Positions 50,758 to 61,099 of a DNA stretch of 64,000 bases are shown here, piece after piece. The notes under the pieces were generated by a model. That model made no database searches, was not told the origin of the DNA, and was given only the letters and a program-made list of their open reading frames with translations. The stretch is from Didymella arachidicola. Taxonomy: Eukaryota > Ascomycota > Dothideomycetes > Pleosporales > Didymellaceae. A program made the position numbers and the translations under genes. Within the stretch, counting starts at the first letter, position 1; the number at the start of each line of letters is the position of its first letter. Location of the stretch: the NCBI GenBank assembly GCA_016630955.3, contig CM049985.1, positions 3,286,001-3,350,000 on the forward strand, written 5' to 3'.

Positions 50758-52606
50758 ACGTGTTTTATCACCGAGCGGGCCACCATCACCGAGTGGGCCG
50801 CCCTTACCAACATCACGTCTGTTACACGTCTATTACACTTAACCACAACACTGCGCAAATATATTATCTATCTTATGTTATTCTTCAGAAGCGTTGCTAT
50901 TATCTGACTCTACAATCTCAACAGTGCAGGTGCGCGTGTTGTGGCCAGTCTTGCCACAACGTCCACAGTGCCTCTCTTTGCGCACCCGCTTTGCATGCTG
51001 TTCGGCTGCCTCCTTACCGCCACCGTCCTTCCCAGCCATTAAGTCCTGTACGTCACCCACTGTAAGACTCTCCTCTGTCCGAATATACCTTCTTTTGCGA
51101 CTGCGCTGCTCTGTTAACGCGTTAATTGACTTCCGAAGCCCTGCCAGTTCCCGAGCCTGCAACACCGAATTATGACCTATAATAGCCATGCCTTTTGCAA
51201 GCGAGTCAACTGCTTGCAGAAGAGGAGAGATAGGTGATTCTCTGTGCCTTTGTATGCGCTCACGAACTAGCGTTGATTGCGCCTCTATCTCTTTTATTGT
51301 AGCTGGTGTTTTAGACTCCCATGGGGTGGCCTCTGGTGGTGGAGGTGTTGGCGTGCGAACCACCACATCAAGCTTTGATAGCACTCGCTCTGGATCGTAA
51401 GGAACTAAACCAGCGCCTCTGAAGCTTGCCAGGATATTTTCTGTTGTAATTGCCTTGTCGAAAGCAATGCGAAAGGCTGGCAAGAACGTCTCTTTCTTAA
51501 CTTGCGTGACAGAGTACCTTGTCCAGCTGTCGATCTCAGCGTAGTACGCCCGCTTCAAGGGGGCAAAACAGCCCACGTCAAGCGGCTGCAACAGGTGCGA
51601 CGAGTGTGGGGGCATACACAAGGTAATAATCTTGTGTTCTGTGCAATATTGATGAAATGCAGCAGAGTTGTGGCTCTCGTGGCCGTCTACAATTAGTAGA
51701 CGGTACGCACCCACAGTACGCTCCTTTGTATGCGCGTCAAAGTGCTTCAACCACTTTAGACCAAGTTCATTTGTTGTCCAGCCGTTGGCGCTTGTTTCAA
51801 TTACCCATTCCCGAGGCAGGCCTGGGTACCAGCTTGATATAAGGACCTTGCCACCAAAGATAATGAAGGGCGGGATAGCCCAGCCAGCAGCGCAGATGCC
51901 CTGGATGATTGTGACCCAGTCACGGTTGCCTGGCTGTATCTTCTTTGGATTGGTACGCTTCTCAGAGCCTGTAAAGACCATCTGAGCGCATATTATGCCC
52001 ATCATGAACCCAGACTCATCAAAATTGTATGTGTCTTTATCAAGGATGCCGTACTTCTCCTTTGTCTTCCTCACCAGCTCGAACCAGGGCGTTATGACGC
52101 GTGCGTCTTCGTTCAGAGCTCGCTGTCGATCGTATGGACGGCTGCGCCGAAGCTTGACTTCTTTGGTACGCGTTCTGAACCTGTCTACCCAGCACTTGCC
52201 AACAGGTCCTTCACCGCGCGCAGCAAGTAGATCATTGGCCATTTCTTCCACCATAGTCCTTGTAGCGCCTATCCCTCGCTCGTCCAGCTCAAGTATACGT
52301 CTCACTATTGCCTCCTCCTCTGTCTTCTTTAGCTTCTTTGAGTTGGGCTCGGTATCGCGTCGTGAAGGCTTTCCGTCGCGTCGTCGTTGGAGCGTTGTTC
52401 GGGGGACGTCAAATGCTTTAGACGCGTGTCTTGTACTATTAGGCACAGGACCTTTTGTAGCCTGGATGGCAAGGTATAGTGTGCCTTCGTTGTAGGTTAA
52501 TTGCGCGTTGTGTTGTGGTGACATGACTGTAATAGACGGTAAGAGACGCGATGTTGGTGAGGGCGGCCCACTCGGTGATAGTGGCCCGCTCGGTGATAAA
52601 ACACGT
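50758..52606 (-). mobile_element. Intact Fot1/pogo-type element F
   Basis: 1,849 bp flanked by TA at 50756-50757 and 52607-52608. Inverted repeats of about 57 bp with two mismatches start ACGTGTTTTATCACCGAGCG; each holds two ATCACCGAGYGGGCC units. The element is GC-normal inside an A+T-rich RIP relic and encodes an unbroken transposase, so it is a late arrival. Confidence 0.92.
50878..52524 (-). CDS. Fot1/pogo DDE transposase (element F)
   Basis: 548 residues, single exon, ATG 52524. The HTH region is at about 1-125 (TTLQRRRDGKPSRRD). The DDE_1 domain carries NFDESGFMMG, IVDGHESHNS and LQPLDVGCFAPL catalytic Asp motifs. The tail has an EIEAQSTLVRERIQRH helix, a basic RKRR patch, and a C-terminal CX2CX4HX4C zinc knuckle CGRCGKTGHNTRTC followed by an acidic end. 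Complete and probably functional. Relic G (53542-62447) is an old RIPped relative. Confidence 0.92.
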   Translation of the reverse strand: MSPQHNAQLTYNEGTLYLAIQATKGPVPNSTRHASKAFDVPRTTLQRRRDGKPSRRDTEPNSKKLKKTEEEAIVRRILELDERGIGATRTMVEEMANDLLAARGEGPVGKCWVDRFRTRTKEVKLRRSRPYDRQRALNEDARVITPWFELVRKTKEKYGILDKDTYNFDESGFMMGIICAQMVFTGSEKRTNPKKIQPGNRDWVTIIQGICAAGWAIPPFIIFGGKVLISSWYPGLPREWVIETSANGWTTNELGLKWLKHFDAHTKERTVGAYRLLIVDGHESHNSAAFHQYCTEHKIITLCMPPHSSHLLQPLDVGCFAPLKRAYYAEIDSWTRYSVTQVKKETFLPAFRIAFDKAITTENILASFRGAGLVPYDPERVLSKLDVVVRTPTPPPPEATPWESKTPATIKEIEAQSTLVRERIQRHRESPISPLLQAVDSLAKGMAIIGHNSVLQARELAGLRKSINALTEQRSRKRRYIRTEESLTVGDVQDLMAGKDGGGKEAAEQHAKRVRKERHCGRCGKTGHNTRTCTVEIVESDNSNASEE

Positions 52607-52708
52607 TAGTATAATATTATAGTATTATACTATTATAGTTAGTAGGCCTAATAGCTTATTAGAGTGTATTACTTACTTATCTATATTACTTACTATATAC
52701 TTATATTA

Positions 52709-53541
52709 TATATATATAGCAATTACTATTATATTAGTTACTAGTTAATATAAATTAAGTTAGTATTAAATTATTATTATTTAGAGTAACCTCTAATAGG
52801 TCTTATTATAATAGTAGGTAGGTCTTAGTACCTTTCTAAATTATAGTTAGTATAGTTATTATCTATAAATCCTATAGTAACTTACTAGCTTAGTATATTA
52901 TTATAATAGAGTTATTACTAACTATCTTAGTTATAATTTACTACCTCTATAATATTATTAGTATTACCTACCTTAGTAGCAACTTATAAGTAATAGAAGT
53001 AGGTAGAATAGAGTTATTACCTACTTCTTAAGTAGTAACTTACTACTATTACTATATATCTATTTATACCTTCTTATATATAATATATATATACTTAATT
53101 ATCTTATAAAGTTATAAAACCTAGGCTTATAACTAGTTAAAATAAATTACTATTATTAGAAGCTCTTTAGAGATAATTAGAATTAGGTGTATAGTAATAG
53201 ATATATAATAGATACTTCTAGTATTAATTAATTTACTTTTTATATATAATAGTATAGTTTTCTAAAGGGTATAGTATATCTATATACTCTTAGTTATACC
53301 TCTAAAGTTACTTTAGTTACTTACTCTCTATATACTAGAGGTAAGTTATATCTAGCTAGAGGTTAAGAACCTTTAGTAGAGTATACTAGACCTTCTAATT
53401 AGAGGTTAGAGTTAACTACTATTTTTAACTTAATATATATTATAGGTAAGTTACTTATATAGCTATATTACTTACTTTTATTAATACTCTACTAAAATTA
53501 CCTACTTCTACTAATATCTCTTTAATAATAATAAATATATA
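52709..53541. other. A+T-rich RIPped sequence
   Basis: About 830 bp of nearly pure TpA-rich sequence between relics B' and G. I can identify no gene or element in it. Confidence 0.5.
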
Positions 53542-54524
53542 ATATAGTTTATAAGTAAGCTATCTAACCTAAGTAAACTATCTAACTTTACTAAATATAG
53601 CCTACTCCTAGCTTATACTATAATACTATTATAATATAATATATAATAATCTTATACTAAAAGTATATTATAGCTTACTATCTAGGCTATAATTAAGGAT
53701 TATAATAAGAGTAAAAGACGTGTTATTATAGCCTTTAATATTCTAAGAAGTATACTTTAAGACTAGTATACTAGAGCCCTCTATTAATATAATTATAAGC
53801 CTAATTTAAAGAAGCTAACTAAGCTAGAAAAGAAGGCTCTAGTTTAATATATACTTAACCTTAACTAGTAAGGGATAGGTGCTATAAGGGCTATAGTATA
53901 AGATATAGCTAATAATCTACTAGCTAAGTATAGTAGAAAGCTTATTAGTAAGTACTAGGTAGATAACTTTAAGATATATATACTAGAGATTAAGCTTAAG
54001 AGGAGCTGTCTATATAATTATTAGCAAGCCTTAAATAAAGATATATATATTATAATACTTTAGTTTAAGCTAGTTACTAATACTAAGGCTAAGTATAGTA
54101 TTACTAATAATAATATATATAACTTTAATAAGACTAGCTTTATAATAGGGGTTATATAAGGCTAGATAGTCTTTATAGGCTCTAAGAAATAAAATAACCT
54201 AAAGAGAGTATAGCCTAGTAACTATAGGTAGGTTACTAATATCTAGGGAGTTAGTACTACTAAAGGCTAGGCTCTACTACCCTTTTTTATCTTCCCTAGT
54301 AAGGTCCTAATTACGTCCTAGTTCTATAATCTACCCTAGAACTAGGTTATTAAAGTTAGTTCTAATAGCTAGATATTAAATAAGCTTAGTCTTACTAAGC
54401 TAAAGCACTTTAATACCTATACTAAGGCGTATAGTATAGGTACCTACTAGCTACTAATTATAGATAGCTATAAGAGCTATAACTTATATAAGTTCTATAA
54501 ATACTATAAGAAAGAGAAGATTAT

Positions 54525-55000
54525 TGTTACGGTCCGTTGCAGCCTAGCCCCACTTTAACTCGCGGGGCAACCGGGGTCGCTCTCACCAAGCGAGTAAACA
54601 CGAGAGAGCACAACAAGAGGTGCTCTCTCCGACCTCTCCTTGGCATGAGAACAAGAAAGCAGCGTTGCTCTCCTTGCTCTCCTGATCTCGAGAGAACACA
54701 CAGAGCGACAGAGCATCGCGCATAACACCCTTACACTCCTTAAGTATATAGTATGTAGGAACACAACCCTTACGGTTCGTGTTCAACCTAAGTTATCAAG
54801 TTTGTCTTTGGATCTCAAACCCAACCTTCGAGCTAGACAGTCTACTCTGTACTACTCATCGTTACCCTGCTCTCAAGACTGACAGATCGTATCTGTACAC
54901 CTTATTGCAACCAACCCTTTCGGCTTCCTGTCACCGTACTCATCCCCGAGAACCAATAGAATTAGTGCTTACGAGCTTTGCTTAAAGTACGACTTCAACA
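54525..55000 (+). repeat. Gypsy-2 5' LTR (L8)
   Basis: 476 bp. U3 at 54525 to about 54755 has CTCTC/GAGAG-rich repeats; TATATA at 54745-54750. R-U5 (from about GTAGGAACAC at 54755) is the half shared with every other gypsy LTR here. GTGTTCAA at 54779-54786 is complementary to the primer-binding site. Confidence 0.93.
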
Positions 55001-55017
55001 TTTTGAACACCCCCAAG
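55001..55017 (+). other. Gypsy-2 primer-binding region, probable self-priming type
   Basis: TTTTGAACACCCCCAAG lies between LTR and gag ATG. TTGAACAC (55003-55010) is the exact complement of GTGTTCAA at 54779-54786, about 30 nt downstream of the LTR TATA box, where the transcript should start. No TGG, the usual mark of a tRNA 3' end, is present. This fits Tf1-like priming by the RNA's own 5' end. Confidence 0.5.
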
Positions 55018-57270
55018 ATGAGTACTACCTCAGGATCCCGTGCTACCCCAAGCAACTCCAACGCATCACGCCGTACGGCTGATGACGATCTCGACATGGA
55101 CGAGGAGGCAGCGGCGCCTGCCCCTACCAGTGTTTACCCAGTGGCTAAACCCGAGGCCTTTGATGGCACTCGCGACAAGCTGGAAGACTGGCTCATGAAG
55201 TTCGATCTGTTTTTCATGTTCCAAGGAGAACGCATCCCAGAGGAGAAACGTGTCACTTTTGTGAGTACGTTTATGAAGGATCGCGCGTTCACTTGGATCA
55301 AACCCTTTATTCGCCGTTACCACGACGGAGCAAGCAACTCAGCAGATATCGACCCATGGATCGAAGACTTCGATCTGTTCAAAGAACAGATTCGCCAAGT
55401 ATTTGGAGTGCACAACGAACCAACCATCGCCCGACGCGAGATTCAGCGCATCCGACAAACTGCGTCCGCCGCCGACTACGCTGCCAAGTTTCAGCAAGTA
55501 GCTACGTTCACCGGCTGGGACGACGTTGCGCTGATGACCATGTTCAAACAAGGCCTTAAGCCCAAGGTCAAAGAAGAGCTCATGCGGACTGCCGCATCCA
55601 CCGATACCTTCGACGCGCTAGTAAATGAAGCGATCAGTATCGACGTCAAGCTCTACGACCTTCAGCAAGAATTAAGAGAGGACCCTCGTGTGCGAGTCGT
55701 GACTCAGGTCACTCGCCCACCCCAGGCTCCACGCAACCAGTGGCGCAACAACAACTACCGCCGTGGTCAACGTGGTGGCCTTTACCAAGCCAACATGGGA
55801 CGCCGTGTCCACAACGATACGAACAGTGGATACTACGGTCCTGCAGCAATGGACCTCTCCAACATTAACAAAGGACCTGAACGATGGAATGAGAAAAAGA
55901 AGGGTAGTAATAACCGCGGTGATAAGTCTTCAGTGACTTGTTACGGCTGTGGCAAGCCAGGCCACTACGCCCGCGACTGTCGCATGAAGAACAAAGTAAC
56001 CAGGCAGCTGAACATGCTGGCTCATGACGACAGCGGCGACCAAGAGTGGAAGGTCGTTACTAATGAGATGGGACGTCTCATGGAAGACCCCACTTCCGGA
56101 CTCGACAACGACTACATCGAGGAGTCCGATGAGGATGCTCCAAGCAAGCAAATCCGGTCACCAACACCCTACCCTAAAATGGAATGGATTGACAATGATC
56201 CCCGCCAACACCATGTGGTAGAGTGCGATACCCAGGACGACAGCATTATTGTCGGCAAACGATACTACGATTCCTTTTTCCGGCTCAACGACAAGTACTA
56301 TTCAAAGGAAGGGAAACGTTTAATTGTGTGCGACAGAGCGCAACATAGTCAGGACATGATGGTCTCGCGCGACCAATCCACCCAGACTCCTGCCTTCCAA
56401 GAACCTCGAGTACCAACGATAAACTTGACCATTGTCAACAACATCCCAGAACACAAGGGAGAAGCGCCATCCGTTACTATGCAGACACCAAGCCTACAGG
56501 ATGTCGAGACTGTTCGAGAGTGGATGACGGAAGAAAACATTCAACGGTCAAGACAGTATCTGCTCGGCGATCCCGAAGCACTTGAGGGATTCGACCAGCA
56601 AGTAGCCAACGCACGGAAGACCAACAAAGAATGGCACACGGAAGATTTCATTCACTGGAGAAAAAACAACTCTGCGACTCAGCAACAGCTGGACGATTAC
56701 AACTCATACGCTCGAAGTCGAGATGAACCCGACTTCGACCGACAGCCCGCTTTGCCAGCTCGGAGCTATACGTCACAACTACACCAGGACATTCGGAACC
56801 CATACCACCCTCAACTTTCGCCTAAGCAGTGTTACCACGAAGGCTGTGAGGACCATAAGCAGTTCAAGCTGGACAGTGGATGGTTTCCTAGCAAGCCCGA
56901 GAGCTGCGAGGAATACTGGTGGGAATGCATGGACACCTACTGCGCAGATCACTTGTGGGATAAGCGCACGAATCTCCACTTCCCAGGAATTGAATGTGTG
57001 GAGGACATCTTCAACATGCACATGGTACAAGCCGAGAGGTGCTACGGCCAAGAATGGGCTGAGTGCTTCCACCCGAAGTGCAGGAACCACGAAACACTAA
57101 AACGCCTGAGCGGTTTTATGCCCCAGGACGAGTCTTTTTTAGACATATGGCAAACAGACGCCAAGGACGACCCGGACGAGAACTTTCACTCAACACAGTC
57201 CAGGGCTCCCGGAATCGACGTAAGGATTCCGATGAGAACCAGTCCCTCATCAAATTCCCTGTCGTGCTAG
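55018..57270 (+). CDS. gag: Gypsy-2 Gag with an extra Cys/His-rich C-terminal region
   Basis: 750 residues from ATG 55018. Same architecture as Gypsy-1 Gag: capsid-like region, CCHC knuckle CYGCGKPGHYARDC, long tail with three CX4CX2H units. Differences from Gypsy-1 are few except for one patch near 56262-56340 (RYYDSFFRLNDKYYSKEGKR against RYYDAIYKYGDKCYSMGGKR), which suggests a local sequence exchange. Intact; overlaps pol. Confidence 0.92.
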   Translation: MSTTSGSRATPSNSNASRRTADDDLDMDEEAAAPAPTSVYPVAKPEAFDGTRDKLEDWLMKFDLFFMFQGERIPEEKRVTFVSTFMKDRAFTWIKPFIRRYHDGASNSADIDPWIEDFDLFKEQIRQVFGVHNEPTIARREIQRIRQTASAADYAAKFQQVATFTGWDDVALMTMFKQGLKPKVKEELMRTAASTDTFDALVNEAISIDVKLYDLQQELREDPRVRVVTQVTRPPQAPRNQWRNNNYRRGQRGGLYQANMGRRVHNDTNSGYYGPAAMDLSNINKGPERWNEKKKGSNNRGDKSSVTCYGCGKPGHYARDCRMKNKVTRQLNMLAHDDSGDQEWKVVTNEMGRLMEDPTSGLDNDYIEESDEDAPSKQIRSPTPYPKMEWIDNDPRQHHVVECDTQDDSIIVGKRYYDSFFRLNDKYYSKEGKRLIVCDRAQHSQDMMVSRDQSTQTPAFQEPRVPTINLTIVNNIPEHKGEAPSVTMQTPSLQDVETVREWMTEENIQRSRQYLLGDPEALEGFDQQVANARKTNKEWHTEDFIHWRKNNSATQQQLDDYNSYARSRDEPDFDRQPALPARSYTSQLHQDIRNPYHPQLSPKQCYHEGCEDHKQFKLDSGWFPSKPESCEEYWWECMDTYCADHLWDKRTNLHFPGIECVEDIFNMHMVQAERCYGQEWAECFHPKCRNHETLKRLSGFMPQDESFLDIWQTDAKDDPDENFHSTQSRAPGIDVRIPMRTSPSSNSLSC
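57135..57141 (+). promoter_or_regulatory. -1 ribosomal frameshift heptamer (Gypsy-2)
   Basis: TTTTTTA read in the gag frame as T TTT TTA. A -1 slip moves the ribosome into the pol frame (…VFFRHMA…). Gag would otherwise end at 57270. Confidence 0.75.
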
Positions 57271-60200
57271 AAGGCACCAGGATGACGGCATTGTTGGACT
57301 CAGGAGCACAAAGCAACTATGTGTCTCAATCCGCTATCGCGCAAGCAGGCTTGCAGAAGCGAAGAAAGGAGGAACCATACCCTTTACGAGTAGCCAACGG
57401 AGAACCAATGCCAAGAGAGTCGACTGTGACCCACGAAGTGGTACAGCGACGTCTGAAAGTATTCAACCACGAGGAATTGATAGACCTAGATGTTCTGGGA
57501 ACGGCCGCCCACGATATCATATTAGGACTTCCTTGGTTAAGAGAGCACAATCCATGGATCGACTGGAAGAACCAGCGAATAACGCTCAAGTGTCACGGAT
57601 CAGGTACACCCGGACAGCGACCCACGCAGCTCACGACGCAGCTGGTGGATGAGAAGGAGATCAACAACATCTCTTCGAACAAGACGCGCCAAGATAGAGC
57701 GGTCGACCGCGCAGATACCAACCAGCCCCAGGATCACAAAGCGACGGTTAAGGAGGACAGTACAACTCCTGACATCCCGGATGAATACAGAGAGTTTATA
57801 GACCTCTTCCGCGATGAGAAGACTGCGAAAGCACTACCGCAGCACCAAGAATGGGACCACGAGATTAAGCTCGAGCCAGGCAAGAAGCCCCCATTCGGGC
57901 CAATATACCAGATGTCGGAAAAGGAACTTGAGGAGCTGCGCAACTACCTCAAGGAGAACCTCGACAAAGGATTCATCAGAGAATCAGAATCCCCAGCAGG
58001 ATTTCCCGTTCTATTCGTACCAAAGAAAGATGGCAAGCTACGACCTTGCATCGATTACCGAAAGCTCAACGATATCACAATCAAGAATCGTTACCCGCTA
58101 CCGAACATCAGCGAACTCCAGGATCGGTTAGCCGGAGCACAGTACTTCACTGCGTTAGACTTAAGAGGAGCATACAACCTCATCCGCATGAAGGAGGGCG
58201 AAGAATGGAAGACGGCGTTTAGAACCCGTTATGGTCATTACGAGTATTTGGTCATGCCGTTCGGGCTCACCAACGCACCAGCGACATGTCAGGCCTTAAT
58301 CAACAACGTACTAAGGGCACACTTAGACATTACCGTGGTGGCGTACCTCGATGACATCTTAGTGTACAGTAAGACACTAGAAGAGCATGTCGAACACGTA
58401 CGACAAGTGCTTGCCTGCCTAGGAGCAGCCCACCTACGCTTGAAACCCGAGAAGTGCGAATGGCACAAGGAAGAAGTAGAGTTCCTAGGGTTTGTAGTAG
58501 GACGATACGGAGTCAAGATGAGCCAAGCAAAGATTCAGGTTGTGAAGGATTGGCCAACACCCAAAACCGTCAAGAACATCCAAGAGTTCCTTGGGTTTGT
58601 CAACTTCAACCGACGCTTCATCAAGGATTACTCCACGAAGGCCTTGCCGCTTACGAAACTTACGCGGAAGGACACACCCTTCAAGTGGGGCGAGGATCAG
58701 GACAAAGCCTTTGAAAACGCTGAAACAGGCTTGTGTAGACCCACCCACGTTGGTTACATTCAGGAGCGGAGAACCGCTACGAATGGAAACAGATGCCTCA
58801 GATTTGGCATTAGGAGCATGCATTACACAAGAACGAGATGGTCAATGGCACCCGATTGCCTACTATTCTCGCAAGTTCTCAGGACCCGAAGAACGATACG
58901 ACGTACACGACAAGGAATTACTCGCGATCGTATCTGCCCTAGAACATTGGCGAGTCTACGCTGAAAGCTGTTCGGAGCTTACGATCTACACGGATCACAA
59001 AAACCTGGTACACTTCACGACAACAAAGGTATTGAACAGACGACAAGTACGATGGTCCGAGACCCTCGGACAATATAAGTTCAAGATCCTCTATACACCA
59101 GGGAAGGACAACGGTAGAGCCGACGCACTCAGTCGACGACACGACCTCGCAGGATCCAAGACGATCAACGAATCAGCGATCCTTGGTATCAATAGCGACG
59201 GATCGTTGGGACCATCCCAGCAGCTCAACAATATGATGCTAGTACGCCAAGAGCATCATGTACCATCACAGGTACCAGAGGAACTGGAGGAAGAAGTCAT
59301 AAGCAGTCACCACGACGACCCGCTTCATGGACACCCCGGTATCACCAGAACAATGGAACTCATCAAGAGACATTACGAGTTCCCGAACATGCGCGACAAG
59401 GTCGCCAAGTTCATCAAGAATTGCGTAAGCTGCCAGCAGAACAAACACAGCACGCACGCCAAGTATGGAGAAGCACAGGCAATGGAGCCGCCAACGGCAC
59501 CATGGACGAACATCACGATGGATTTCGTTACACAGCTACCTATCTCCAAGGATCCTGTAACAGGATACACCTATGACTCAATCTTCGTTGTAGTCGATCG
59601 ATTCACGAAAGCCGCTGAGTTTGTGCCTTTCCGCCACAGCTACACTGCAGAGCAGCTCGCACGAGTGTACCTGGATAGGATTGTTCGACACCACGGCATT
59701 TCCGAATCAATCATCAGCGATAGAGACAAGTTGTTTACATCGAACTACTGGACCACGCTGTTAGCAGCTATTGGTACCAAGAAAAAACTGTCAACCGCGT
59801 ATCATCCGCAGACGGATGGCCAAACAGAACGAGTGAACCAAACAATGGAGACGTACCTTCGCATCTACTGCAACCAGCAGCAAGATAACTGGGTTTCACT
59901 ACTACCTATGGCACAAATCGCGTACAACAACAAATTGTCGGAAGCAACGGGCGTAACGCCGTTCTTCGCAAACCACGGGAGACACCCAAATCTCTTTACC
60001 AGGTCATTGGACAGTAACATTCAAACGGAATCAGCGATCAACTCAGTCGAAACACTGAAGGAAGTACACAGAAAATCGCTCGATAACATCGCCAAAGCTC
60101 AGTCACGGAGCATCTCTTATGTTAACAAGAAACGAAAAACGGCGCCTCTGCTAAAGGAGGGGGATAAAGTGTATCTCCTTACGAAAAACCTACGCACACG

Positions 60201-60612
60201 GCGACCAACGAAAAAACTGGACAAAGTCAAGGTCGGACCATTTTTCATTTCCAAACAAATTAGCCCAGTCAACTATCGACTTGCGCTGCCCAAAGATGCG
60301 AAGATCCACCCAGTGTTCCACGTCTCACTATTGGAACCAGCCGACCCCAGAACGCCGATCCAGCAAGACTTTCACTACCAGGCGGACGGCCAGGACGAAT
60401 GGGAAGTCGAAAAAATAATGACACATCGTGGAAAAGGACAACGCATTGAATACCTAGTTAAATGGTTAGGGTGCCCTAACTCGGAAAACACATGGGAACC
60501 TGTTGCGCACCTCAAGAATTGCCAACAGCTGTTGTCTCAGTACCAGCAACAGCCTCGTTCAGGTACGACGGAGGGTTTGCGGCCCAGACTTCGTCTGAAA
60601 GCCCGTCCATGA
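57138..60612 (+). pseudogene. pol: Gypsy-2 Pol, one frameshift
   Basis: Pol frame from the slip site runs to 58964, but an extra A in the run at 58714-58717 (relative to Gypsy-1) moves the reading frame between reverse transcriptase and RNase H. RNase H, integrase and chromodomain continue in the frame that is open to 60612. Motifs: protease LLDSGAQS, RT AYLDDILVYS near 58345, RNase H METDASDLALG, integrase zinc region near 59320 and the DDE motifs near 59520, 59720 and 59815, chromodomain from about 60410 (YLVKWLGCPNSENTWEP). The C-terminus is about 20 residues longer than Gypsy-1 and of different sequence. Confidence 0.88.
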
Positions 60613-60674
60613 TACTCCACGTAAAAGGAGACAGAGCAACACCATCGGAAGGCGCCGACGTCGCTTCCTGTTGC

Positions 60675-61055
60675 TCAAATACGCTGGATTTCCATTTCCT
60701 CGACCGCGATCGCCTCTGCGGCGCGATCAGCGTTCTCCGCCAGCGCCTTCTTTATCTCCAACTCTTCTTTCTGTATTTCATAAAGTCGCGCCTGCAGACG
60801 CTCCTTCTCTTCTTTAATAATGGACCATTCGTCAGAAGAAATCCGTATGTTGCAAGTCTTGGAGTTCGAACGGTTGCACTCGTTGCAACGACCGGACCGA
60901 ACGTGCACGCGGCACACTAGACCAGCCTCTCGGCAGTTTCGACACGCGACAGGCATAGCGTCACCAAAGAGATCGATGTATTCTGCGAGGTTGAGGCGAC
61001 GCGCAGTACTGTTGTCCTTAACGACTGGTTTGGAGGATTTTGGTGCTTTGGGCAT
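60675..61055 (-). CDS. Antisense retrotransposon gene: Zn2Cys6-type cluster plus coiled-coil protein
   Basis: 126 residues, antisense to gag-pol, starting 45 bp inside the 3' LTR and ending 62 bp beyond the pol stop (tail to tail). Cysteines 38, 41, 48, 57, 60 and 68 give CX2CX6CX8CX2CX7C, again within the Zn2Cys6 consensus; RCNECNRSNSKTC is the second half. Residues 71-126 are a probable coiled coil (IIKEEKERLQARLYEIQKEE). It is the positional counterpart of the 167-residue gene of Gypsy-1 but shares little beyond the cysteine pattern. Function unknown; LTR regulator is an inference. Confidence 0.75.
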   Translation of the reverse strand: MPKAPKSSKPVVKDNSTARRLNLAEYIDLFGDAMPVACRNCREAGLVCRVHVRSGRCNECNRSNSKTCNIRISSDEWSIIKEEKERLQARLYEIQKEELEIKKALAENADRAAEAIAVEEMEIQRI

Positions 61056-61099
61056 AGTGCTCGCAGCTTTGAGGGCAAAGCTATGAAGGGGGAGGATAG

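Larger units (their letters stand above)
48083..52706 (+). mobile_element. RIPped Fot1/pogo-type relic B' hosting LTR L7 and element F
   Basis: Same family as B, forward orientation, extremely A+T-rich. The right terminus at 52706 reads TACTTATAT before TA, the RIP form of B's CACTTACGT end, and the 100 bp before it align with 1545-1665 in reverse. Element F sits in a TA of its 3' region. LTR L7 (49151-49682) interrupts the coding part. The left terminus is missing at the Gypsy-1 junction. Confidence 0.75.
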
